A stretch of DNA of 8,940 nt, from positions 1-8,940 of the forward strand of contig JAJRSV010000094.1 of NCBI GenBank assembly GCA_024278655.1, read 5' to 3'. A program made the position numbers and the translations under genes. Numbering within the stretch: position 1 is the stretch's first letter; the number at the start of each line of letters is the position of its first letter. Positions 1 to 7,100 of the stretch are shown piece by piece. The stretch is from Bacteroidota bacterium (GTDB lineage Bacteria; Bacteroidota; Ignavibacteria; Ignavibacteriales; Ignavibacteriaceae). The notes beneath the pieces were generated by a model, which worked only from the letters and a program-made list of their open reading frames with translations, did not search any database and was not told the origin of the DNA.

Positions 1-1
1 C

Positions 2-418
2 CTGGCGCAAAAGGATATAATTACTGCTGGATTGAACATTCCACTGTGGTTAAAACAAAATAGCAGATTTATTAAAGATATTATTAAAAAAGATGGAGGA
101 AGTCTATCTAAAATCAAACTTGTAAACAATAACATAGAATATTCTTTTACGTTGAGCTATAAGCTACTTATGCTAAAGTTATTATTGCATAGAAAATTTG
201 GAAAGATAAATTACTATGAAAGATATAAACCGTTTGTCGATTCAAAAGGGTATTTGTTGGATTTAATAATGAGCAAAGAAGTAAAAGAGAATTCACTCAT
301 CAATTATTCTAAAGTTAGCAAGTATGCCAAAGATTTTTTCGAAGGGGATTATAGTAAAGGGAAGTACCTCGATTGGTTTCTGACAATGTATTTTTGGCTG
401 AAAGCAAACGGGTTATAA
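2..418 (+). CDS. 3' end of an unidentified AT-rich gene (possibly asparagine-synthase family C-terminus)
   Basis: The reading frame is open from the left edge (first full codon at base 2) to TAA at 416-418, so this is the last 138 residues of a longer protein. A TTG at 32 could be read as a start, but the frame continues upstream without a stop and I see no ribosome binding site, so I treat it as 5'-truncated by the window. The segment is rich in Lys, Ile, Leu, Tyr and Asn and has no signal peptide or membrane helix. Its end, with a YLDWFLTMYFWLKANGL pattern after a segment with a small G-D-Y linker, resembles the C-terminal helices of asparagine-synthase-like enzymes (L-W-x-L-L-x-x-x-x-W-L). 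That is only a pattern impression; no catalytic motif lies in the visible part. Reality of the coding frame is fairly sure, function is not. Confidence 0.6.
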   Translation: MAQKDIITAGLNIPLWLKQNSRFIKDIIKKDGGSLSKIKLVNNNIEYSFTLSYKLLMLKLLLHRKFGKINYYERYKPFVDSKGYLLDLIMSKEVKENSLINYSKVSKYAKDFFEGDYSKGKYLDWFLTMYFWLKANGL

Positions 419-506
419 TTTCAATGAAATGGATAAAATTCGGCTTTAATTCTAAATAATAAAAGCTTAATTTATTTTTAAAAGAATGAATGGTATTCGC
501 GGAAAA

Positions 507-576
507 CGTAACCGCCAAACGGAACGGGCGTCGTTACAGTAACCGCTTTTGTCCCGTATATCGTTGGACGGTTACG
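507..576. repeat. Imperfect inverted repeat within the GC-rich island
   Basis: The left arm begins with CGTAACCG at 507-514; the reverse complement of 569-576 is identical, and the similarity continues inward (CGTAACCGCCAAACGG against CGTAACCGTCCAACGA, 13 of 16 positions). Between the arms sits the palindrome GTTACAGTAAC (533-543), which shares the TAACCGC string with the left arm. The arrangement could fold into a long interrupted stem, or could be several decayed copies of one short unit in both orientations. Confidence 0.5.
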
Positions 577-627
577 AAACCCGCATCGTCAAACGGAGGT
601 CGTCCTATCCATTAGCAAGTCGAAGAT

Positions 628-639
628 CCCGCTTGCGGG
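628..639. repeat. Short GC hairpin, CCCG-CTTG-CGGG
   Basis: Four G-C pairs close a CTTG tetraloop. A competing pairing of GCAAG (615-619) with CTTGC (632-636) is also possible, so the two structures exclude each other. There is no downstream T-run, so it does not look like an intrinsic terminator. It could be part of the repeat island that precedes it. Confidence 0.35.
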
Positions 640-761
640 GAGAAGAGGGAATTGAAGGATGATGAGTTTCTCTGTTGTAGTCGATACTGATTCTTCTGTC
701 GAATTCCATTTTGATTTTTCTATTGTTTGTCTTTCAATAATTTATTTTGAGCAGATGTATC

Positions 762-816
762 TTATGCATAAAATAACTTGACTATGCATAATATTTATTT
801 TATTTTATGCATAAAA
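762..816 (+). promoter_or_regulatory. vapBC promoter with three TATGCATA operator palindromes
   Basis: Three palindromes share the core TATGCATA: TTATGCATAA at 762-771, TATGCATA at 783-790, and the perfect 14-mer TTTTATGCATAAAA at 803-816. Their centres lie 20 and 23 bp apart, about two helical turns each. A sigma70-like promoter threads through them: TTGACT at 778-783 and TATTTT at 801-806 with a 17-bp spacer, which predicts a transcript start near 813, some 20 nt before the antitoxin start codon. The central site abuts and shares the last base of the -35 box, and the third overlaps the -10 box. This fits autoregulation by the VapB antitoxin (alone or with VapC), the known mode for VapBC operons. 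The palindromes are seen directly; promoter and repressor roles are inferred. Confidence 0.65.
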
Positions 817-821
817 TCATT

Positions 822-826
822 GAGGA
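822..826 (+). promoter_or_regulatory. Ribosome binding site deciding the antitoxin start
   Basis: GAGGA lies 8 nt before the ATG at 835. The longer in-frame option starting at TTG 778 has no such site and would begin inside the predicted -35 box, so this site supports the 68-residue antitoxin. Confidence 0.65.
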
Positions 827-834
827 AATGTAAT

Positions 835-1041
835 ATGAGAACAACAATTGATATACCCGAGAAGTTAATTAATGAAGCAATGAAAATCACAAAAGCCAAG
901 AGTAAAACTGAATTAATTAAAAAAGCTCTTTATAATATAATCCAGAAAAACAAGATAAAAGGTTTGAAAAATTATAAAGGCAAGGTCGATTTAGATATTG
1001 ATTTAAATTCTTTAAGAGATAGAAATGAATATTCTAATTGA
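835..1041 (+). CDS. vapB: VapB-type antitoxin (68 residues)
   Basis: This is a short, charged protein with the layout of VapB-family antitoxins (Pfam VapB_antitoxin type). An N-terminal strand reads M-R-T-T-I-D-I-P (residues 1-8), followed by two helices (about 9-19 and 22-38, the latter beginning S-K-T-E-L-I-K-K-A), as in ribbon-helix-helix DNA-binding domains. The tail (about 43-68) with N-Y-K-G-K-V-D-L-D-I-D-L is the usual flexible region that wraps around and blocks the PIN toxin. The dimer is expected to bind the TATGCATA palindromes upstream and repress the operon. The start at 835 is chosen for its GAGGA site and because the protein then begins exactly at the conserved MRTTIDIP motif. 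Its end overlaps the toxin start by 17 nt, typical of translationally coupled antitoxin-toxin pairs. Family assignment is strong; the DNA target is inferred. Confidence 0.85.
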   Translation: MRTTIDIPEKLINEAMKITKAKSKTELIKKALYNIIQKNKIKGLKNYKGKVDLDIDLNSLRDRNEYSN

Positions 1042-1408
1042 CAGCTCCGTATGGATAGACTATTTCAGAAGCGGTAAAAGCTCATTGAAGTTGGATGAAT
1101 ACATAGAACAGAATATTATTTGCACAAATGATTTGATATTAGCTGAACTCATTCCCTTCTTAAGAATTAAAAATCAATATAAGATCATTAAATTATTAAA
1201 TGAAGTTACGCGGATACCGTTACATATTAATTGGAAAAAAGTTATGAATTATCAGACTATCTGTATTAAGAATGGATTAAATAAAGTCGGCATTCCTGAT
1301 TTGATAATTTTAGATAACACTATCCAAAACAATCTTTTATTGTATTCGCTCGATAAGCATTTCAGGATAATTAACAAGTATATAAGTTTCCGCCTACTTG
1401 AAGTGTAA
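1025..1408 (+). CDS. vapC: VapC-type PIN-domain ribonuclease toxin (127 residues)
   Basis: The whole protein is one PIN domain of the usual VapC length. It opens with the hallmark I-L-I-D-S-S-V-W-I-D-Y-F; D6 is the first metal-binding acid. E41 (in L-I-L-A-E-L-I), D92 (in G-I-P-D-L-I-I-L-D) and D110 (in S-L-D-K-H-F) complete the Mg2+/Mn2+-binding acidic set, so the active site appears intact. VapC toxins are endoribonucleases that cut tRNA or rRNA and arrest growth when the labile antitoxin is lost; which RNA this one cuts cannot be read from sequence. The start codon lies inside the antitoxin gene, with a weak AGAG just upstream, implying translational coupling. Base composition is very AT-rich, like the antitoxin and unlike the large regulator gene further right, which fits horizontal movement of the pair. 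Confidence 0.88.
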   Translation: MNILIDSSVWIDYFRSGKSSLKLDEYIEQNIICTNDLILAELIPFLRIKNQYKIIKLLNEVTRIPLHINWKKVMNYQTICIKNGLNKVGIPDLIILDNTIQNNLLLYSLDKHFRIINKYISFRLLEV

Positions 1409-1585
1409 CGCAGAACTCAAATAATAATTTTTATAAGTTTTTTCAGCAGATTAAACTCAATTTATTTTCCTGTCTTCTTCCAAAATCAATTTTGATTATT
1501 CTCGAATTTTACAGATATTAAGAATTGATTTAGAGACACATCTTAAAGTCGATTACTTTTATAAGGAAAGCAGAAAGGCACTTAA

Positions 1586-2005
1586 ATGAGTGATGACGAA
1601 ATTAAACTTGAAATAAAGCTGCCGAAAGTTCCCGATATTGAGCTTGTTGCCCTTGAAGGTCTGGATAAAATGGGTAAGCATCTCGGTATATCCGATGATA
1701 AAATCGGCGAAGCCAAAATTCTTGTTACCGAAGCTGTTATAAACGGACTTGAGCATTCGGGCGATGTTACTCCTTATGTGAATGTGGAGTTTACGATGAC
1801 TAAAGAAAAACTGATAATTTTAGTAACTGATTTCGGAAAAGGCTTTGTGCCCGATGAAGTTGAGGAACCGAATATTGATAAAAAAATTAACGATGATCAT
1901 AAAAGAGGATGGGGATTAAAACTTATGAAATCAATGTCGGACGATTTCATTATTGAGTCCGGTCCAAACGGAACTAAAATAACAATTATTAAAAATTTAC
2001 GCTGA
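1586..2005 (+). CDS. RsbW-like anti-sigma factor / serine kinase (HATPase, 139 residues)
   Basis: This is a single GHKL-type ATP-binding domain of the anti-sigma-factor kinase class (HATPase_c_2). The N box is L-V-T-E-A-V-I-N-G-L-E-H-S with E49, N53 and H57. The G1 box is D-F-G-K-G-F with D82, G84 and G86. The G2 box is R-G-W-G-L-K-L-M with G108 and G110. The length is typical for RsbW/SpoIIAB proteins and there are no membrane segments, so it is cytosolic. In such systems the protein binds and holds a partner (classically a sigma factor) and phosphorylates its STAS antagonist, which is encoded 10 nt downstream. The ATG at 1586 follows AAAGG at 1574-1578 with a 7-nt gap. No sigma factor gene is adjacent, so the held partner is unknown. 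A role in some other ATP-dependent switch is possible. Confidence 0.85.
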   Translation: MSDDEIKLEIKLPKVPDIELVALEGLDKMGKHLGISDDKIGEAKILVTEAVINGLEHSGDVTPYVNVEFTMTKEKLIILVTDFGKGFVPDEVEEPNIDKKINDDHKRGWGLKLMKSMSDDFIIESGPNGTKITIIKNLR

Positions 2006-2015
2006 GGGATATTAA

Positions 2016-2357
2016 ATGGTAACCGATTTTAATCTTACTTCCGAAGTAAAAGATAATTCTCTTATTATAAAAACCTCCGGTTATATTAATAACAACGGCG
2101 GCGAGAAAATAGCAGAAGAATTTAATAAACATAATAAAGACACTCTTAAACGGGTTGTAATGGATTTGAAGGATTCTAAATTAGTTAACTCGATTGGAAT
2201 TTCATATTTGATTGAGATAATAGAAAAGTTGAATGATGTGAACGGGAAAATGATATTCGTTAATCTCGATCCGACCATCGAAAAGACTTTTACGATTATG
2301 GGACTTTTTCAGTTTGCCGAAAAAGCCGAATCGGTTGATGAAGCTTTGAGTAAATAA
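2016..2357 (+). CDS. RsbV-like STAS-domain anti-sigma factor antagonist (113 residues)
   Basis: A stand-alone STAS domain fills the protein. Strand I-I-K-T-S-G-Y-I-N (17-25) is followed by the core V-V-M-D-L-K-D-S-K-L-V-N-S-I-G-I-S (47-63), then the helix Y-L-I-E-I-I and the strand M-I-F-V-N-L (79-84). S59 sits where SpoIIAA/RsbV proteins carry the phosphorylated serine; the usual preceding Asp is Asn (N58) and the following Ser/Thr is Ile (I60). Unphosphorylated, the protein should bind the upstream kinase and release its target; phosphorylated, it should not. The start is supported by GAGGGA (2004-2009) overlapping the upstream stop codon, 6 nt before the ATG, so the two genes are almost certainly co-transcribed and coupled. 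The first residues have no signal peptide; it is cytosolic. Confidence 0.85.
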   Translation: MVTDFNLTSEVKDNSLIIKTSGYINNNGGEKIAEEFNKHNKDTLKRVVMDLKDSKLVNSIGISYLIEIIEKLNDVNGKMIFVNLDPTIEKTFTIMGLFQFAEKAESVDEALSK

Positions 2358-2434
2358 TTTTCAAGCATTTTTATCTTTCTCACTATCCTCCTGTAAACTA
2401 TTTTGTAAATGCAATGATGCTTTTCCGTTTGTAG

Positions 2435-2440
2435 TATAAT
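2435..2440 (+). promoter_or_regulatory. Possible -10 box before the phosphatase gene
   Basis: The 109-nt gap between the STAS and phosphatase genes contains a perfect TATAAT at 2435-2440, some 30 nt before the first possible start codon. No recognisable -35 hexamer lies 16-18 bp upstream, so promoter activity is uncertain. If real, the phosphatase could be expressed separately from the kinase/antagonist pair. Confidence 0.3.
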
Positions 2441-2475
2441 ATATTTTTTAACAAAGCGATGAGATTTTGAACACA

Positions 2476-4074
2476 ATGAACTCAAATATTGTCGAGCGCC
2501 TTGCACTGCAGGTCGATTCGTTTCAGGAGGGATTTGAGATTCTTTCGGGAGCGAAAAATGTGCAGGAGATGGGGAAACGGTTTGCGCGTATACTCAGGGG
2601 AAATTTTCTTATCTCTTTAGTCGATATCTTCTATAAACAAAACCCGGACGGCAATTGGAATTTAATTTACGGTAATAATGCAAACAATGCTTCCTGCCTG
2701 AATGTTACTCAATCCGATAATCTTCAAATTAACTACAACGTAAACGAAAAAGTTAAGATATGTGTTATTCTTCCGTTAACCGATAAATCCCTTTTTGCAG
2801 TTACAATCGGTAAAAAACTGGATCAGTCCGACTTTTCGGAGTTCGACAAAATTACTCTTCAGGTTTTCCTGCAGCTTCTTGCAAATGCTTATCAATCGTT
2901 TACCAACAGAAGAAAAGAAAAAAATCTCATCTTCGAACTTAACCAGAGAGTTTTGCAGCTTAACAGTTTGATTGATACGGGAATTGACCTGGCAAAGTTC
3001 GAAAATAAAAATTTGCTTTTGGAATTAGCTATCGAAAGGGCAGCAGTGCTTACCGATTCTTCGACTGCTTTGGTTAAAGTAATAAGTGATGATAAACAGA
3101 TTGATGAAAAAATATTCCCGCCTAATTTTGAATCCGCCGAAATAGTAAAAAGTGAAAATAAAATTACGTCTTCGTTTGTTTACCAGGATAAAGAATACAA
3201 CTTTATACTTGCAAATAAGGAGAGCAGAAGCGGAACTGCTTCTTACACCGACCTGGACCAGTTGCTTTTGGATGCAATCGTTAGACAGGTAAGCACTGCA
3301 ATCGAAAATGAATTCCTGCATCAGCAGTCTATCATAAAAGAACGGATTGAGCAGGAGATAAATGTTGCCGCATCAATTCAGCAGATGATTATTCCTACGG
3401 AATTGCCGGAGATAAAAGGATATGATGTTGCCGGAATTAACATTCCTTCGCGTGAAGTCGGCGGCGATTATTACGACTGTATAAATTTGGGTGATGGCAG
3501 ATACGCATTTGTTATTGCAGATGTAACGGGAAAGGGAATTGCGGCATCGCTGCTGGTAAATACACTTAACGCATCGCTTTACGCTTTCCTTAATTTTGAA
3601 ATATCACTTACCGAATTAACCGACAAACTGAATAAAATAATTTTCACCTCTTCTCCTTCCGATAAATTTATAACTTTTTTCATCGCAGTGTTAAATGCCG
3701 GAACGGGTGAGCTTGATATTGTAAATGCCGGACACAACCCGATTCTGCTTTTGCGCTCTGATAACTCAATTGAAAAAATTGATGCAGGCGGTGTAGGTTT
3801 GGGTATGTTCGATATGGGCATTCCTTACGAAGGACAAAAAGTTAACATCAAGCCCGGGGAAAGATTATTCCTTTTTACAGACGGCATTCCCGAAGCAATG
3901 AATGAAAATGAAGAAGAGTATTCGGATGAACGCCTGGAAAAATTCTTTTTAGAGAATAAAACAGACAGGGCGCAGGAATTTATAGATAAAATTGTAAACG
4001 ATGTAAGAACATTCGCCGGTAATACCGAACAAAGCGATGATATTACCGCTCTATACCTTATAAGAAAATATTAA
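2476..4074 (+). CDS. RsbU-like SpoIIE/PP2C serine phosphatase with GAF-type sensor regions (532 residues)
   Basis: Domains in order: a degenerate GAF-like region (about 5-138), a coiled coil rich in K/E/L/N/Q (about 143-167), a GAF domain (about 168-280), a second helical linker with A-A-S-I-Q-Q-M-I-I-P (about 280-308), and a SpoIIE/PPM phosphatase domain (about 309-531). Metal-binding acids are all present: D331 in V-G-G-D-Y-Y-D, D349 in I-A-D-V-T-G-K-G, D469 in L-F-T-D-G-I-P-E-A, and D521/D522 in S-D-D-I-T-A-L. The V-N-A-G-H-N-P motif (416-422) is also intact. There is no signal peptide or membrane helix, so it is a cytosolic sensor-phosphatase. The likely substrate is the phosphorylated STAS protein encoded just upstream; ligand binding to the GAF regions would set activity. 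Start: ATG 2476 is preferred, but TTG 2467 in the same frame would add three residues, and neither has a strong ribosome site. Confidence 0.88.
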   Translation: MNSNIVERLALQVDSFQEGFEILSGAKNVQEMGKRFARILRGNFLISLVDIFYKQNPDGNWNLIYGNNANNASCLNVTQSDNLQINYNVNEKVKICVILPLTDKSLFAVTIGKKLDQSDFSEFDKITLQVFLQLLANAYQSFTNRRKEKNLIFELNQRVLQLNSLIDTGIDLAKFENKNLLLELAIERAAVLTDSSTALVKVISDDKQIDEKIFPPNFESAEIVKSENKITSSFVYQDKEYNFILANKESRSGTASYTDLDQLLLDAIVRQVSTAIENEFLHQQSIIKERIEQEINVAASIQQMIIPTELPEIKGYDVAGINIPSREVGGDYYDCINLGDGRYAFVIADVTGKGIAASLLVNTLNASLYAFLNFEISLTELTDKLNKIIFTSSPSDKFITFFIAVLNAGTGELDIVNAGHNPILLLRSDNSIEKIDAGGVGLGMFDMGIPYEGQKVNIKPGERLFLFTDGIPEAMNENEEEYSDERLEKFFLENKTDRAQEFIDKIVNDVRTFAGNTEQSDDITALYLIRKY

Positions 4075-4133
4075 TCCTTTTTATTCGTACGATTTTTTTA
4101 ACAATGATTATTTATGATTGAAATTAAATTTTA

Positions 4134-7100
4134 ATGTGTGTTATAACAAAAAATATTATTAAAAGTTGTTTTATCAGGAAAGCCGCTGTTAAAAATTTTA
4201 CCTGCCGGTTCGCTTTGCTGATATGCTTAATTGTTCTCATGAGTGTAACCGATTCCCTTACGCAGGAGAAGTTAAAATTTAAACACCTTTCAATTAACGA
4301 CGGGCTTTCGCAGAATGCTGTGTTTGCTATATTGCAGGATAGCAGGGGGTTTATGTGGTTCGGTACTAAAGACGGGCTTAACCGTTACGATGGTTATTCG
4401 TTCAATGTATTCTATAACAATCCTTTCGACTCTTCAAGTTTATCTGCAAATTATATTACTTCACTGTTCGAAGATTCAAGGGGACTTATCTGGATTGGAA
4501 CTATTGATGCCGGTATCGACATCTATTCTTACGAAGAAAGAATATTCAAACATATTAACTTCAATTCTCTTACAGGAACCACAACTAAATATGCCGTTAC
4601 TTCTATTGTGGAAACTGCAGACTCGACAATATGGATTGGCACAGACGGCGGCGGCTTGTTAAAACTGAGTAATCTTGATAAAAATCTTTCTTCATATTCT
4701 TATCAATATTTCTCCTTCATTCCCGGCAATACTCACTCAATAAGCAGCAATAATATTATTTCGATGTTAGTCGATTCAAACGATACTTTATGGATAGGAA
4801 CGCCGGATATGCTCGACAAATATGAAGCAGGTTCAAACAGGTTCATTCATTTTAAGATAAATTCCAGGCACAGCAAAGCTTCTTTCGATTTGCTCGGGAA
4901 TGGAATCACATCAATTTATGAAACAAAAAAAGGTGAGTTGTGGTTAGGCACTTTAAGCGGATTGGTTTTATTCGAAAGAGAAACGGGCAGCTATAAACTG
5001 TTTCCGCATCACTATAATATCAATCGTTTTGGCTGGGGAAGAATACTCGATATAAAGGAAGACAATTCAGGTGTTTTGTGGATTGCTACTCCGGGCGAGT
5101 TGATGAGTTTTAATCCTTCGAACAATTCGTACAACTATTACAAAAACGATCCGTTCGATTTAGCCAGTTTAAGTTATAACATGGTATCGAGCATTTGGGT
5201 AGATCGTACCGGAATTTTCTGGTTCGGTACTTCCGGCGGTGGATTAAATATTTATGATCCTAAAGCCAGCAGGTTTTCAACTTTTATTAGACCAAATGAT
5301 TTAACATCACGCATATCGGGTTTCAGCGTACGAACCATTTTGGAAGATAACTCTGGTAATATTTGGCTGAGCACCGATGTACTTTACAGATGGAACAGAA
5401 AAACGAACACGCTTAAGAGTTATGAAATTAATTCCGACTCGATTAACGTTTTAGGGAATACGGGTGCGTGGTCAATAGTACAATCATCTTCGGGTGATAT
5501 TTGGTTTGCATCGTCGCAGGGACTATTTCGTTACAATCCGGCTGATGAAAAATCAGTACTGTATAGGCACTCTTCGGATAATAAACTCGGTCTTCCGCAA
5601 AAATCGGTTTACACGGTTTTTGAAGATAAAGAAGGCAGTATTTGGTTAGTTACTGCAAATTACCTGAGTAAACTTATAGATATTGAAAAAGGAATTTTCA
5701 GAAATATACTTTTTGTTAATAATCCGGCGAATACAGATCGTGTTCGTTCCGTTTTATATGAAGATAACAAACAGCGGTTATGGATTGGAACGATAGACGG
5801 CTTGCTCCGTTTAGATAAACAAACCGGAAAGTTCCGCATGTATAGAAATATCCCTTCTTTATCGACAAGCTTAAATAACAATATCATCAAATCGATATGT
5901 CCGGATCCTTTTGAACCAGATAGCATTCTTTGGCTGGGAACAGCAGGCGGCGGGCTTAATCGTTTTAATATGGAAACCAACACTTTTACACATTTTACAG
6001 AAACCGAAGGGCTGCCTAATAATGTTGTTTACGGAATCTTACCGGATGAAAAAGGTAATCTTTGGCTAAGCACCAACAAAGGTATTTCGCGCTTTAATAT
6101 CAGAACCAAAACTTTCAGAAATTATGATGTTAACGATGGATTGCAGAGTAATGAGTTTAACACCGGTGCATATTTCAAAAGCAATAGCGGAGAAATGTTT
6201 TTCGGTGGTATTAAAGGGTTGAACTATTTTTATCCCCGGAATATTCTTGATAATCGTTTTGTTCCCGAAATTGCTATTACCGGTTTCAAACTATTCAAAC
6301 GGTCTCAATCATCGAAGCAAAAATTAAATTTATTCAGAAAAGAAATTGCAGAGCTTAAAAGCATTGAATTATCGTACGACGATAATTTTTTCCAGATCGA
6401 GTTTGCGGCGCTCGATTATTCCGCACCCGGGAAAAATCAGTATGCATATAAACTCGAAAATTTTAACGATGAATGGATTTATTCGGGTATTGAACGAACA
6501 GCTACATACACGAACCTTTCGCCCGGTGAATATATATTTCGCGTAAAAGGTTCGAACAACGACGGTATATGGAACGAGAAAGGTGCATCCATCCGGTTAA
6601 TTATTACGCCGCCCTGGTGGAGTACCTGGTGGTCGTACTTTCTTTACGGTTTTCTATCTCTCGGTGTGCTTTATTTAATAAGAAGGTACGAGCTTAACCG
6701 CGTGCGATTGAAGAACCAGTTAAAGTTGGAGAAGGTTCAATCGAATACATTGCGTCAGGTTGACCAGATGAAATCGAGATTCTTCACAAACATCTCTCAC
6801 GAGTTCCGTACTCCTTTAACATTAATTCTCGGACAGATAGACAGCTTACAGTCATCGGTTACGAATCATAAAGACAGGGGCAAACTTCAGGTGGCTCATA
6901 AAAATGCTCAGCGTGTGCTTCGGCTTATAAATCAGTTGCTGGATTTATCGAAGCTTGAAGTCGGGAGTATGAAACTGAAAACTCAAAAGCAGAATTTGGT
7001 TTCGTTTATAAAAAGTTTGTTTTACTCGTTCGAATCGTTTGCGGAGAAAAAGCAAATTACGCTCAGCTTGGATGCAGAAGCCGGGACTATCTTTGTGGAT

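Larger units (their letters stand above)
419..761. other. Gene-free stretch with a GC-rich repeat island
   Basis: No credible gene lies here on either strand; the longest ATG frame in the island (from 486) ends after 18 codons. Bases 501-640 contain 76 G/C of 140 by my count (54%), against roughly 20-35% in the neighbouring genes. The island is made of short related units: CGTAACCG at 507-514 is inverted as CGGTTACG at 569-576, and the match extends imperfectly to 13 of 16 bases; GTTAC-A-GTAAC at 533-543 is a perfect palindrome; CAAACGGA recurs at about 516 and 590, each followed closely by a GTCGT/GTCGTC motif. A small hairpin (CCCG-CTTG-CGGG, 628-639) follows. It looks like a non-coding repeat or mobile-element remnant, but I cannot name a family. 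Confidence 0.55.

Noticed and set aside
486..542. An 18-codon ATG frame inside the GC-rich island
   Set aside because: Too short, no ribosome site, and it simply reads through the repeat units.
501..640. An integron attC recombination site in the GC-rich island
   Set aside because: A GTTRRRY match exists (GTTGGAC near 564), but I found no matching RYYYAAC partner at the other end, and no integrase or cassette array is visible.
762..816. A CRISPR array formed by the TATGCATA repeats
   Set aside because: The units are only 8-14 bp, palindromic, and three in number, at operator-like spacing; no cas genes are present.
778..834. A longer antitoxin starting at TTG 778 (87 residues)
   Set aside because: The extra residues are translated from the predicted -35/-10 region and two operator palindromes, have no ribosome site, and do not belong to the VapB family pattern, which begins at M-R-T-T-I-D-I-P (835).
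1484..1497. Terminator after vapC (AATCAA-TT-TTGATT)
   Set aside because: A six-pair AT-rich stem with a two-base centre and no T-run after it is not convincing.
3025..3321. Minus-strand 98-codon frame within the phosphatase gene
   Set aside because: It lies wholly inside a well-supported gene on the other strand and shows no recognisable protein features; the same holds for the other minus-strand frames within the large genes.
4085..4099. Terminator between the phosphatase and the hybrid regulator (TCGTACGA followed by seven T)
   Set aside because: The palindrome can form only about three pairs once a loop is allowed, too weak for an intrinsic terminator.
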